Positions 1-8,295 of a DNA stretch of 64,000 nucleotides are shown piece after piece. Under the pieces are notes generated by a model, which worked only from the letters and a program-made list of their open reading frames with translations, was not told the DNA's origin and made no database searches. Within the stretch, counting starts at the first letter, position 1. Each line of letters starts with the position of its first letter. The position numbers and the translations under genes were made by a program. Origin of the DNA: Promethearchaeota archaeon (GTDB taxonomy: Archaea; Asgardarchaeota; Lokiarchaeia; Sigyniarchaeales; SOKP01); assembly GCA_019894975.1 (NCBI GenBank), contig JAGXNO010000011.1:16480-80479 (forward strand), read 5' to 3'.

Positions 1-171
1 ATCTTGGGATTTTCCTGATTCTATAGTTTCCTTGAGAGATCTTGCTCGCTTTGTATTCCTTTTCCTCTTGAGTTTAGCAACATCATAAAATATAGTCAGA
101 ACCTTACGATATTGGGAATGCAAAACTGCATCTACAGAGATTTTACCCTCAACTACAATAGAAGTTGGCAT
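1..171 (-). CDS. Possible SpoU/TrmH-type RNA methyltransferase, N-terminal fragment
   Basis: The gene runs off the left edge of the window; 57 codons are visible, starting at ATG 171-169. The N-terminus MPTSIVVEGKISVDAVL, followed by RKVLTIFYDV, resembles the small substrate-binding domain that precedes the SPOUT fold in TrmH-type 2'-O-ribose methyltransferases (a V-E-G-x-x-x-V-x-A-L pattern). The next stretch is very basic (KLKRKRNTKRARSLK), which suits RNA binding. The catalytic domain would lie outside the window, so the assignment is tentative. A T-rich and TATA-like region lies upstream at about 190-225. Confidence 0.4.
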   Translation of the reverse strand, partial: MPTSIVVEGKISVDAVLHSQYRKVLTIFYDVAKLKRKRNTKRARSLKETIESGKSQD

Positions 172-317
172 TTTCTTTTACCTTTAATTACAAGGATTAT
201 AAAATAGGTTTATATCGTTTTGATAAATTATTTTGTAAGTTCTTCCTATATTATCTTACTTTTATATACCTTACTATTTAAACCTACTCGGACTGCTCTT
301 TTGCCCTCTCACCCTAC

Positions 318-327
318 AAAAAAAAGA
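318..327 (-). terminator. T-run after the GH57 gene
   Basis: On the minus strand a run of eight T follows the GH57 stop codon by about 37 nt. Archaeal RNA polymerase terminates at such U-tracts without needing a hairpin. The site separates the GH57 gene from the divergently placed promoter region of the leftmost gene. Confidence 0.35.
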
Positions 328-363
328 TATTAAAATAGAAAAAGTTAGATTTAAGAATATGTT

Positions 364-2076
364 TCATTTTTTCGCAAATGGTTCTAGGTCTAATGCTGCA
401 AATAAATCATCATTTGCTTCAATAGAACCCAAGAAGTGCCACTCCCCTTCATCTATATTCTGTCCCGTGCCATATCTTGAGGCCATGTCGTATAGCCGAT
501 TGAAGTTTTCGTAGTGTAGGGCTATTCTGTTTTCCGCATAATCACGTGCTGACCATGTTGTGATTAAGAATGGCCAATCGGAGCTTTGTAAGAGGAGAAG
601 TTCTCTTGCCATTTGTTTTAAAATCTTTATGAGGTTTGGATCATGTGAGTCCTTATATTTCGCAATGATAACTTCACTTTTAGCTTCGCATTCGTAGATA
701 GCGCGCCAAGTGTCGGTCGTCCATTCATTCAACCAGACCCAATGGGATGATGCTTGACCCCAAGATCCCTCTATTATGCTTACTACCTTATTTGGGGGAT
801 TCTCTTCAAGATATAACCTTGTATTCGTTAGACTTATTTCAGGATCATCTTCTATCCATCGAAGAACACGTGCAATCCACCAATTTCCCTCAAACCACCA
901 GTGTCCGAAAAGTTCTGCATCATAAGGTGCTACAACAATGCCCGGCTTTCCATTCTTATTCTTATAATCCGTTAAAATATCTTTAACTAAGTTGACATAA
1001 TGCCCCGCATTTTCATCCAGTTTTCCAGGAATATCTTCTGGCCAATATAGCATTTTCTTCCCTAAATCTAACTTAGCTTCAGTCACCTTCCAGTAACGAA
1101 GACCTCCCGGGTAGTGTTTCTTATGAAAATCAAGATATTCCGCACATCCCGGATAGCCATGCTCTCCAGACCATACTACGATACCCGTCTTTTCATCTCT
1201 TGTGAAGAATCCTACTGGTGCAGGAGTGGAGGGATCGGTTGAAACCAAATATGGCTCATATTGCGATTTTTCAAAAGAAGTGGGAATTTCTTCATACTGA
1301 GAAGCAAACTGTTTCCATAATTCAGCAAGTAAAGGAAATCGAGCGGCGTACACACCTTGTGATTTTCCACCAAGAAGTAATGCTGTATCAATAAAGAAAT
1401 ATTTCAATCCATTTTTAGCAAGATAATATTCAACTCCAGGACGATCAAATTCCTCACCAGTAATAGGGTTTTTCCATCGATATCCAGGACGGTAAGCACA
1501 TTCAGGTAGCCATGCACCTGTAGGAGCTCTCCCAAAATGCCTTTTATAACTATCAACAGCTGTTTTAAACTGGGCATCAATAGAAGTTTCTTTAGAAAGT
1601 AGGGGTGCATATCCGTGAGTTGCTCCACATGTTATTATATCTAAAAATCCCATATCCTGTAGATTTTTATACGCACCTACAATATCCTTATTATATCTGT
1701 GAACAAAATCTTCCTTTACATGAGAATAGAATTCTTGCCACCATTTAGTTAATTTAATTCTACTATCTTCGTATTTATTTTCGGTAAAATCTTTCTCATC
1801 GTGGTCAGCAGCATCTATTTTTTCATCGATATAACCAATAAACCCTTCTACAAAAGAAGGATGGCGAAGCATTTCACATAAAACAGGTGTAATCCCAAGA
1901 GTCATTTTTGGATGGTATCCGTCGTCAACTAATTTATAGAGTTCCATTAGTAAAGGTATATAAGTTTCTGATGCCGCTTCATTCACCCATGAGGTCCCAT
2001 GAGGCCATATACCATGGTTTAGAACCCAAGGTAAATGAGCATGAAGAGTTAAGCAATAGCTACCAATTTCAGTCAT
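364..2076 (-). CDS. GH57 glycoside hydrolase, probable 1,4-alpha-glucan branching enzyme
   Basis: This 570-residue protein is a family GH57 enzyme of the branching-enzyme type, acting on alpha-1,4-glucans in the cytoplasm. Visible motifs are HAHLPW at residues 12-17, GAWLPECAYRPGYRW with the predicted catalytic nucleophile E192, and APYDAELFGHWWFEG with the predicted acid/base D386. The tryptophan-rich stretch GSWGQASSHWVW and the C-terminal SSDWPFLITTWSARDYAENR are typical of archaeal and cyanobacterial branching enzymes of about 530-570 residues. No signal peptide is seen. It is divergently transcribed from the phosphomutase-like gene at 2261, so the pair may serve storage polysaccharide metabolism. 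The family is clear; the exact specificity is inferred. Confidence 0.88.
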   Translation of the reverse strand: MTEIGSYCLTLHAHLPWVLNHGIWPHGTSWVNEAASETYIPLLMELYKLVDDGYHPKMTLGITPVLCEMLRHPSFVEGFIGYIDEKIDAADHDEKDFTENKYEDSRIKLTKWWQEFYSHVKEDFVHRYNKDIVGAYKNLQDMGFLDIITCGATHGYAPLLSKETSIDAQFKTAVDSYKRHFGRAPTGAWLPECAYRPGYRWKNPITGEEFDRPGVEYYLAKNGLKYFFIDTALLLGGKSQGVYAARFPLLAELWKQFASQYEEIPTSFEKSQYEPYLVSTDPSTPAPVGFFTRDEKTGIVVWSGEHGYPGCAEYLDFHKKHYPGGLRYWKVTEAKLDLGKKMLYWPEDIPGKLDENAGHYVNLVKDILTDYKNKNGKPGIVVAPYDAELFGHWWFEGNWWIARVLRWIEDDPEISLTNTRLYLEENPPNKVVSIIEGSWGQASSHWVWLNEWTTDTWRAIYECEAKSEVIIAKYKDSHDPNLIKILKQMARELLLLQSSDWPFLITTWSARDYAENRIALHYENFNRLYDMASRYGTGQNIDEGEWHFLGSIEANDDLFAALDLEPFAKK

Positions 2077-2260
2077 AATTTATCAATAAGTAAATTTAAT
2101 TCATAGATTTTGAATGTAATATATAATTTTACATATCTTAAATACTAAAAAGGAAGCGATAATTTTTAAAAATCGGTAAAGTTTTATATTGTCATTTAGT
2201 TAGGTATACTATATATTTTCCAATCAAAAATTAAATGTAAATTCACAGATGCAATTATAA

Positions 2261-3649
2261 ATGTCTCGTACTCCGATAAAGAACCTCAGTGAATTAAACA
2301 AGAACGGGAGAATTATTGGTAGAGCAAACTATATTTTCACACCAGAAATATCAAGCTCTATTGGGTCAATTCATGGAAGCATTTTTAATCAAAATGAATC
2401 CATTGTTATGGGGAGAGATTATCATAATGACAGTCGTATGTTGAAAAGAGCATATACTTCAGGTCTAATGTCTACAGGAATTAATCTCCTTAATTTATCA
2501 GATTGTACATTTCCTCTACTACAATTTACAATTAGACGATTTGGTGCTAGCGGTGGTGTATATATTTCTGGAGAGCATTTATATAGTGAAGATGTTGGAA
2601 TTAGATTTCTAGATGCGGGAGGAATTGAGGTTTCACGAAATGAAATTCAACGGATAATTGATTCGTTTAATACTTATCCTAAACCAGTAAGAAGAGTCGA
2701 TCCTAACGAAATTGGGCAAATCACAGCAATTCCTCAGACTGCGGATATATACGTCAAATCATTACAGCAATTTGTTGATAAAAAGAAAATAAAAAAGGCA
2801 GATCTAAAAATAGTTGTAGACTGTTCATATGGACCTACAGGTAAACTTACACCACTTTTAATAAATGATATAGGAGTTGAGGTAATTGCCCTAAATACTC
2901 ATTATCGTGAACGATCCTCAAGTCCCGTTCCAAGTATCAACACAATAAGAAATACTGCTAATATTGTTAAGGCTTCAAATAGTCATCTGGGAGTGCTTTT
3001 TGACGTCGATGGTTCAAGAATATTAGTTCTTGATGAAAATGGAACAGAGATATGCTATGAAGATTTGCTCATGCTATTTGTATCTTATGATAAACGAATA
3101 CAAAACTCAAAATCAAATACTATTATAACAACGCCTTCAATCCCTCCTGTCGTAAAGAAGTTTATAGAAGACGCGGGATTTCCTATTAAGCAAGTTGAAA
3201 ATTATCCTGGAGAAATTTCTAGACAGATTAGGGAAGAAAGAGCTTGTTTTGCTGCAGCCGATACGTTAAAGTTTTCCTTCCCAGAATTTGCTCCCTTTTC
3301 CGATGGTAACTTTATTCTACTCAAAATCCTTGAGATCATGACGAATCAAGATGATCTTCTGAGTTCCTTAACCAAAGGATTCCCCAAAGGAACTAAAATA
3401 ACTAGGACAGTACCAATCTCACCAGATCTCCTTGATAACATACATAATCGTTTGAGGGAAGTCGCAGAGGAAACGGGATACCAATATCATGATATAATAA
3501 ATGAACTGAAAGTCGTAGATAACAACTGTTATGCATTGATTAAAGTAGCTTTACATAGGAATGCAATTATTTTATCTGCGGAATCCGAGCATAAAGAAGA
3601 TGCTCAAAAAATGATTGATAAGTTAGAAAAAATTATTTCAAGACTATGA
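2261..3649 (+). CDS. Degenerate phosphohexomutase-like protein, probable pseudoenzyme
   Basis: This 462-residue protein has the four-domain layout of alpha-D-phosphohexomutases, but the catalytic motifs are altered. The phosphoserine loop (normally TASHNP) reads GGVYISGEHLYSEDVG and has no serine at the active position. The metal loop (normally DGDxDR) reads FDVDGSRILVLDENG. The sugar loop (normally GGExSGH) is replaced by FAAADTLKFSFPEFAPFSDG. That last form resembles the mutase-like C-terminal domain attached to some mannose-1-phosphate guanylyltransferases, here without the nucleotidyltransferase part. A true mutase in this window (40000-41427) keeps all three motifs. The likely role is sugar-phosphate binding or regulation, not phosphotransfer; this is inferred. 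Confidence 0.7.
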   Translation: MSRTPIKNLSELNKNGRIIGRANYIFTPEISSSIGSIHGSIFNQNESIVMGRDYHNDSRMLKRAYTSGLMSTGINLLNLSDCTFPLLQFTIRRFGASGGVYISGEHLYSEDVGIRFLDAGGIEVSRNEIQRIIDSFNTYPKPVRRVDPNEIGQITAIPQTADIYVKSLQQFVDKKKIKKADLKIVVDCSYGPTGKLTPLLINDIGVEVIALNTHYRERSSSPVPSINTIRNTANIVKASNSHLGVLFDVDGSRILVLDENGTEICYEDLLMLFVSYDKRIQNSKSNTIITTPSIPPVVKKFIEDAGFPIKQVENYPGEISRQIREERACFAAADTLKFSFPEFAPFSDGNFILLKILEIMTNQDDLLSSLTKGFPKGTKITRTVPISPDLLDNIHNRLREVAEETGYQYHDIINELKVVDNNCYALIKVALHRNAIILSAESEHKEDAQKMIDKLEKIISRL

Positions 3650-3785
3650 CCATTAAGCAAGAATTCTAAACTCTGATTCAAATTCATAAAATATAATTAA
3701 TACATATAGGATTAAAAATTTAAAAAAAAAGGAACTAATTATATAATAATAAAAAATAAGTATTGAACTAGAAAAAGATGATTTT

Positions 3786-4439
3786 ATGCCCGATGCCAGT
3801 GCAATTATAGTTATAATCACGTTTTTTGTGATTTATGGGATATTTTTGTGTTTTGATCTATTTAAAAGAAATGAGAAGTACGCATATTTAAGCTATGTCG
3901 TAGCGGTTCTTCCTGCCAATTTTTATTGGGGCTTGGGTTATGATGTTCTTGTTGCTTACATTATTCTCTTTATTTTGTGGATTCTTAGTTTATTGCGCGA
4001 TACTTTAGGTGTCTATCTTAAAAAAAATAAAGAGATTAATGAGATTCTCTTGTACCTCACTCTTGCTATCATTATTCAGTTGATTGTTAGTGCAATATTA
4101 CCGGAAGCAAATTCTGATTTAGAGAATTATACAGAACAAATCTTATACTTTTGGTTACCCAACGTTCATTCAGCTATTTTTCGACCAAGTACAGTGGGTG
4201 CATTTAAAGTTGCTGCAACTTTGTTGATACTACTAGTTATTGTTCCCCTTATCCTTGACATAAGAGATGAAGAAGCAACACTACCAATCCTAATTGTGTT
4301 TGTTGTAATATTTATATTGCCTTTCCTATATTTAAGCTATATATGGCTTCCGGAGGCAATGGGAGTTATGACATTCCTATTTTCAGTGATTCTCTTTATC
4401 GTGCTTTTGCTGATTACTAAATCAGGAAAGGAGAATTAG
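3786..4439 (+). CDS. Polytopic membrane protein of unknown function
   Basis: This 217-residue, very hydrophobic protein has about six or seven predicted membrane segments (roughly residues 5-24, 33-50, 53-68, 84-106, 135-158, 167-186 and 192-212) and short charged loops such as FKRNEKY and RDEEA. No motif identifies a family. It stands alone between the phosphomutase-like gene and radA, with AT-rich spacers of about 140 nt on each side and a T-rich tract after it. The ATG at 3786 is the natural start because the first membrane segment begins directly after it. Confidence 0.6.
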   Translation: MPDASAIIVIITFFVIYGIFLCFDLFKRNEKYAYLSYVVAVLPANFYWGLGYDVLVAYIILFILWILSLLRDTLGVYLKKNKEINEILLYLTLAIIIQLIVSAILPEANSDLENYTEQILYFWLPNVHSAIFRPSTVGAFKVAATLLILLVIVPLILDIRDEEATLPILIVFVVIFILPFLYLSYIWLPEAMGVMTFLFSVILFIVLLLITKSGKEN

Positions 4440-4482
4440 CGTAAACAAGTTTTAAGCAAATATCCCAATGAAAACAAAGAAT

Positions 4483-4507
4483 CTTTTTTTTCTTTTTAAT
4501 TCTTTTT
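4483..4507 (+). terminator. T-rich terminator after the membrane protein gene
   Basis: Successive T-tracts (TCTTTTTTTTTC, then TTTTT twice) begin 44 nt after the stop codon at 4439 and lie upstream of radA. This is the usual form of an archaeal U-tract terminator. Confidence 0.45.
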
Positions 4508-4629
4508 AAAAATTAACTCTATTACAATAAGAACTTTTTTCATCTTTTTATTATTATTTTTATATTTATTTCATGATTAACTAGTATTTTATGAGGAATT
4601 CAAATAGTAATATTTCTTTATATTCAATA

Positions 4630-5628
4630 ATGGCAAAAAAAAAAGTTACAGCAGATACTGAAAGTGAGGAGGTAGAGCCCTTATCCAAATCTTCTTATAG
4701 TTTAAAGGATCTGCCAGGTGTTGGGGATGCAACTTTAAAAAAATTGGAGGATGCAGGAATTTTATCAGTTAGGACTCTGGCAATGTATCCCTTAATTAAA
4801 CTAACTGATGAAGTGGGTTTAGGTGATAAAACAGCTGAGAAGCTAGTTAAGACTGCTCAAGACATAGAGAAAATGGGATTCGAATCTGCTGATCTAATAT
4901 GGGAAAAACGTAAATTATTGAACAGACTCACTACAGGAAGTCAAAATTTTGATGATTTACTAGTAGGAGGTATCGAACCAGGAGCAGTCACTGAAGTTTT
5001 TGGTGAGTATCGTACAGGAAAAACCCAATTAGCTCATCAATTATGTGTAAATGTGCAATTACAATACGAAAGTGGAGGTCTTGAAGGAAATGCTCTATAT
5101 ATTGACACTGAAGGTACATTTAGACCAGAAAGAATAATACAAATGGCTGCAGGTTTGGATTTAGATCCTAATGAGGTAATGAAAAACATAACCGTAGGAA
5201 GAGCTTATAATAGTGATCATCAAATTTTATTGATTAGAGAAGCTTCAAGAATAATTGAAGATAAAAACATCAAATTAGTTATTGTAGATTCCTTAATAGG
5301 ACATTTTCGGAGTGAATATGTTGGGAGAGGGACTTTAGCATCTCGTCAACAGACGATAAATTCTCATTTACATGATCTTTTAAGATTATCTGAAGTTTAT
5401 GACGAGTTGGCAGTTCTTTTTACCAATCAAGTCTCATCTAGACCTGATGTGTTTTATGGAAACCCAATAATACATACTGGAGGTCATATTGTTGCCCATG
5501 GAGCAACTATAAGAATCTTCTTAAGAAAAGGGAAAGGAGAACAAAGGGTTGCTAAAGTCGTTGATGCTCCAAATATTCCTGAAAGTGATACTGTCTTTAG
5601 TATTACTGAAGATGGGATAAAAGATTAG
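4630..5628 (+). CDS. radA: RadA recombinase
   Basis: RadA forms nucleoprotein filaments on single-stranded DNA and catalyses strand exchange in archaeal homologous recombination. The protein has an N-terminal helix-hairpin-helix domain (LPGVGDATLKKLEDAGI), a polymerisation linker, and a RecA/Rad51 ATPase core with Walker A GEYRTGKTQ and Walker B LVIVDS. The motifs FRSEYVGRGTLASRQQ and FTNQVSSRPD are the family's DNA-binding loop region. An upstream ATG at 4591 would add 13 residues (MRNSNSNISLYSI); ATG 4630, giving MAKKKV and 332 residues, better fits family length. The arginine inside Walker A is also found in eukaryotic Rad51/Dmc1 (GEFRTGKTQ). Confidence 0.95.
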   Translation: MAKKKVTADTESEEVEPLSKSSYSLKDLPGVGDATLKKLEDAGILSVRTLAMYPLIKLTDEVGLGDKTAEKLVKTAQDIEKMGFESADLIWEKRKLLNRLTTGSQNFDDLLVGGIEPGAVTEVFGEYRTGKTQLAHQLCVNVQLQYESGGLEGNALYIDTEGTFRPERIIQMAAGLDLDPNEVMKNITVGRAYNSDHQILLIREASRIIEDKNIKLVIVDSLIGHFRSEYVGRGTLASRQQTINSHLHDLLRLSEVYDELAVLFTNQVSSRPDVFYGNPIIHTGGHIVAHGATIRIFLRKGKGEQRVAKVVDAPNIPESDTVFSITEDGIKD

Positions 5629-5656
5629 TGGTATTACAATAAAACGCTTCTCACCA

Positions 5657-6094
5657 TTAATACTTTAGATTCACATTTACTTTGAATCCATTTCTCAACG
5701 ATTCTGCAACAATACAATATTGTTCAAAGAATTTTATACATTGATCTGCGCTCTTACGCATTTCTGGAGTATCGATTTTCGGGATTATCTCAACATCAAT
5801 TTTTTTAATCCTCCAAAATCCTTTTTCATTCCGGGATATTGTAACTCCAGCTTTTCCTTCTAAATCCGATAAAGTAAAGTTTTTTTTTTGAAGACAAAAT
5901 GAAAAACTTGCTGCTAAGCATCCTAGAACTGATAATGCTAACAGTTTTGTTGGAGAGGTGCCAATTTTTTCTGTTTTTTCTACATTCCTTTCGTCTATAT
6001 AGAGATTATCTATCTTAAAACTTCCAAGGTCACCTTTAAAAACCATTTCTTCTACTTGTTTTAAACCAGCTTTAGTATTTAATTCAGTTGTCAT
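5657..6094 (-). CDS. OsmC/Ohr-family protein, copy 1
   Basis: This 145-residue OsmC-like protein belongs to a family of small dimeric thiol peroxidases. The two characteristic cysteines lie in LSVLGCLAASFSFC and in FFEQYCIVAESL. The fold signature SPTKLLALSVLGCLAAS matches the family helix (P-x-x-L-L-x-x-x-x-C). It is followed upstream on the same strand by a paralog at 6138-6614, with only 43 nt between them, so they form a tandem duplicated pair. Peroxidase activity is known for the family; the substrate cannot be read from sequence. Confidence 0.85.
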   Translation of the reverse strand: MTTELNTKAGLKQVEEMVFKGDLGSFKIDNLYIDERNVEKTEKIGTSPTKLLALSVLGCLAASFSFCLQKKNFTLSDLEGKAGVTISRNEKGFWRIKKIDVEIIPKIDTPEMRKSADQCIKFFEQYCIVAESLRNGFKVNVNLKY

Positions 6095-6137
6095 ATATAA
6101 TCATCATAGTTTGGATATTTTTTATATTTGATCTAAA

Positions 6138-6614
6138 TTATAAATCTATATTTACATTCACATCAATACCAGATCTTATAGATTGTGTAACAGTACAATA
6201 TTGTTCGAAGAAGCTTACCCCATCTTTTGCAGATTTTAAGCATTGTTTTGCTCTTTTAAGAGCATCAGGATCGGTTATATTTGGCTTAATATTAACATCA
6301 ATGTTTTTAACTCTCAAAAACTCCTTCTCGTTTCGTGAAATAATGACTTCTGCTTCAGCTGAAAAATCATCAACCTTAAATTTTCTTTTTTTCAAACAAA
6401 AAATAAAGCTCGCACTTAAGCACCCTAAAATAGCTAATCCCAGCAACCTTGAGGGATTAGGTCCTAACATATCAACTTCTTGAGGATGTTCTTCATCTAT
6501 ATAGCAATCCTTAACCTTCATATTCCCTAAATCACATTTAAAAACCATTTGGGATTCAGATTCATCTAGAATGATCCCAACTGTTGTTTTCATTTCTTCT
6601 GAAATTCTAATCAC
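6138..6614 (-). CDS. OsmC/Ohr-family protein, copy 2
   Basis: This 158-residue paralog of the downstream gene conserves the same elements: PSRLLGLAILGCLSASFIFC, the second-cysteine segment FFEQYCTVTQSI, and the endings VNVNIDL here and VNVNLKY in the neighbour. The insert DALKRAKQCLKSAKDG makes it slightly longer than copy 1. The two copies are diverged enough to suggest an old duplication with different substrates. The ATG at 6614 is preceded by only about 100 nt before the convergently ordered upstream gene, and both copies are probably cotranscribed. Confidence 0.85.
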   Translation of the reverse strand: MIRISEEMKTTVGIILDESESQMVFKCDLGNMKVKDCYIDEEHPQEVDMLGPNPSRLLGLAILGCLSASFIFCLKKRKFKVDDFSAEAEVIISRNEKEFLRVKNIDVNIKPNITDPDALKRAKQCLKSAKDGVSFFEQYCTVTQSIRSGIDVNVNIDL

Positions 6615-6714
6615 CTATGAGTAATTAAGTTCTAATTATTTTCCTTATCTGTTATTGAATAGAAATAATTATTGGTTATTTTTTATTATTTAAAAAGAAT
6701 GAAATACATTTCCA

Positions 6715-7305
6715 TTAGCTTGATTCAATTCTCTTCAAATTAAAATGGCGTTGTAGGTGGAATCCTAGAAAGATAAAGTAAATGATGATAATGAAGAAAT
6801 AATTGAGAGCAAATATAGATATAAAAAAAATCATGGAAATGAAAATCAAGACTTCAATTAGTATAACCCTTGTATTTCCATAATATTTTTTATCAAAGAA
6901 GGATCCAGGTCTTTTATATTGAGATAGATGTGTCGAAATATTTGCAAACTCGTCTTTTGTAATTAGTAATTTAAGACCTACTTGTTTTTTTGGAAAGTAA
7001 AAGAAATTAGTTCCCCAATCAAATGTATCAATAATAACATGAAGGGAGTAACTGAGACCACTTAGTATCAATACAATCCAATTAAATATTACTCCTAAAA
7101 CAGTGACAATAATACCAGGAAGAATCGAATGGGTGATCAACATTCGATGATTATTATCTAGCGCATATTTTGAGAAAAAAATATCAAAATCACATACAAA
7201 TGAAAAGATAAGTACTAGGAAAAACTCTAAAAAGTTTAATTCTAAAAAGTAGTTGGAAATAGACGTTATGATAATGCCTATACCAAAATGTATATTTATA
7301 TGTAT
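6715..7305 (-). CDS. YdjM/DUF457-like membrane-bound metal-dependent hydrolase with a proposed ATA start
   Basis: An ATG start at 7143 gives only 142 residues and cuts the protein in the middle of a conserved motif. The reading frame stays open upstream to a TGA at 7314-7312. The extension supplies the family's missing N-terminus: HIHFGIGIIITS, a first membrane helix, VCDFDIFFSKY, and the HRMLITHS motif (family pattern D-x-D and H-R-x-x-T-H-S). The later motif HVIIDTFDWG completes the predicted metal ligands. No ATG, GTG or TTG lies in frame in the extension. An ATA at 7305-7303 sits 6 nt after a Shine-Dalgarno-like AGGTGA, giving 196 residues. The gene directly follows the PfkB gene, whose stop is at 7321. 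Family assignment is moderate; the ATA start is inferred. Confidence 0.6.
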   Translation of the reverse strand: MHINIHFGIGIIITSISNYFLELNFLEFFLVLIFSFVCDFDIFFSKYALDNNHRMLITHSILPGIIVTVLGVIFNWIVLILSGLSYSLHVIIDTFDWGTNFFYFPKKQVGLKLLITKDEFANISTHLSQYKRPGSFFDKKYYGNTRVILIEVLIFISMIFFISIFALNYFFIIIIYFIFLGFHLQRHFNLKRIESS

Positions 7306-7311
7306 GAATAC

Positions 7312-7317
7312 TCACCT
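7312..7317 (-). promoter_or_regulatory. Ribosome binding site supporting the ATA start
   Basis: On the minus strand AGGTGA lies 6 nt upstream of the in-frame ATA at 7305. The same AGGTGA core stands 7 nt before the TTG start of the gene at 56206, so this sequence is used as a ribosome binding site elsewhere in the window. Its last three bases overlap the TGA that closes the frame upstream, which limits the start to this position or later. Confidence 0.45.
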
Positions 7318-7320
7318 AGT

Positions 7321-8295
7321 TTATTCAATGTATTCTTTTCTGCTTGCTCTTTTTAAAACGTTCATTTTTGTTCCAAATCCTGAAGGACCTTTTTTTTCCA
7401 CCAAAAACGAAGCGGCTGCTGAAGCTAAAAATGCACAACTTCTAATCTCATCCCAAGATTTATCCGAATGGAGAAATTCATATAAAAATATTGAGAAATA
7501 TACGTCCCCGGCGCCAGTTTCATCACTAACTTTTTTTGGTTTAAAAGCGGGAATTTCTACTATTGGGTATCCTTTTTTATAAATCAAAGAACCCTTTTCT
7601 CCTAATGTCATAATGAACAACCCGTTTGTGTTGTATTTTTCAAAATAATTCATCACTCTGTAAGAATCCTTATATTCATTTGTAAAGAGTTTTATTTCTT
7701 CTTCTGATCCTTTAAGGATTAAGTTATCTCCAATCAAATATATTATCTTTTCGATATTTGAGATAATATTTTCATTATAATGATAAGAAACTTTTCCTTG
7801 GTTATCGATATTTCTAATAAAACCTTGTAAATCGATCCCTATACAGACATTGGGAACTTTCCTCGAAATTTGTGAAACATATTCAAAAGAGATTTCATTA
7901 CACAAAGGAACTAATACAATAACATCAGGGGGATTGATTAGATATTCTTGGGGTATGTCTTCAAACTTAAGATCTGGGCTTCTTGATTTTAGTGTTAGAG
8001 TCCTAGTATGATCAAAATAATCTAACACGAAATTAGTATTTTCTACATTTGAATGTTTTACTCCTTGTAAATCAACATTCTTTTTTTTTACAGAGTCCAA
8101 TAAAGATATATTGAAATTTTTTTCACCAATATGAGAAATAATGCCAATTTTAACATCTTGAGTATAATTTCTTAGAGCTAATGAACAATAAGAAACACTA
8201 CCTCCAAGAGTAGCCTTACTTAGATGTTTAAATCTAATAATATTATCTATAGCAAAATGTCCCGCAAAAATTATGTTCTTAATTTGATTACTCAT
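7321..8295 (-). CDS. PfkB-family sugar kinase
   Basis: This 324-residue ribokinase/PfkB-family protein would phosphorylate a sugar or nucleoside from ATP. Diagnostic parts are the N-terminal LGGSVSYCSLALRN glycine motif near residues 30-43 and the C-terminal DETGAGDVYFS, whose aspartate D264 is the predicted catalytic base with the GAGD anion hole before it. The LASAAASF segment near the C-terminus is also typical. The gene lies directly after the coiled-coil gene with no spacer, and its product may be cotranslated with it. The substrate is not apparent. Confidence 0.85.
   Translation of the reverse strand: MSNQIKNIIFAGHFAIDNIIRFKHLSKATLGGSVSYCSLALRNYTQDVKIGIISHIGEKNFNISLLDSVKKKNVDLQGVKHSNVENTNFVLDYFDHTRTLTLKSRSPDLKFEDIPQEYLINPPDVIVLVPLCNEISFEYVSQISRKVPNVCIGIDLQGFIRNIDNQGKVSYHYNENIISNIEKIIYLIGDNLILKGSEEEIKLFTNEYKDSYRVMNYFEKYNTNGLFIMTLGEKGSLIYKKGYPIVEIPAFKPKKVSDETGAGDVYFSIFLYEFLHSDKSWDEIRSCAFLASAAASFLVEKKGPSGFGTKMNVLKRASRKEYIE

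Noticed and set aside
4591..4629. Upstream ATG of radA as the start
   Set aside because: The 13 added residues are not typical of the RadA N-terminus, and the second ATG gives MAKKKV with normal length.
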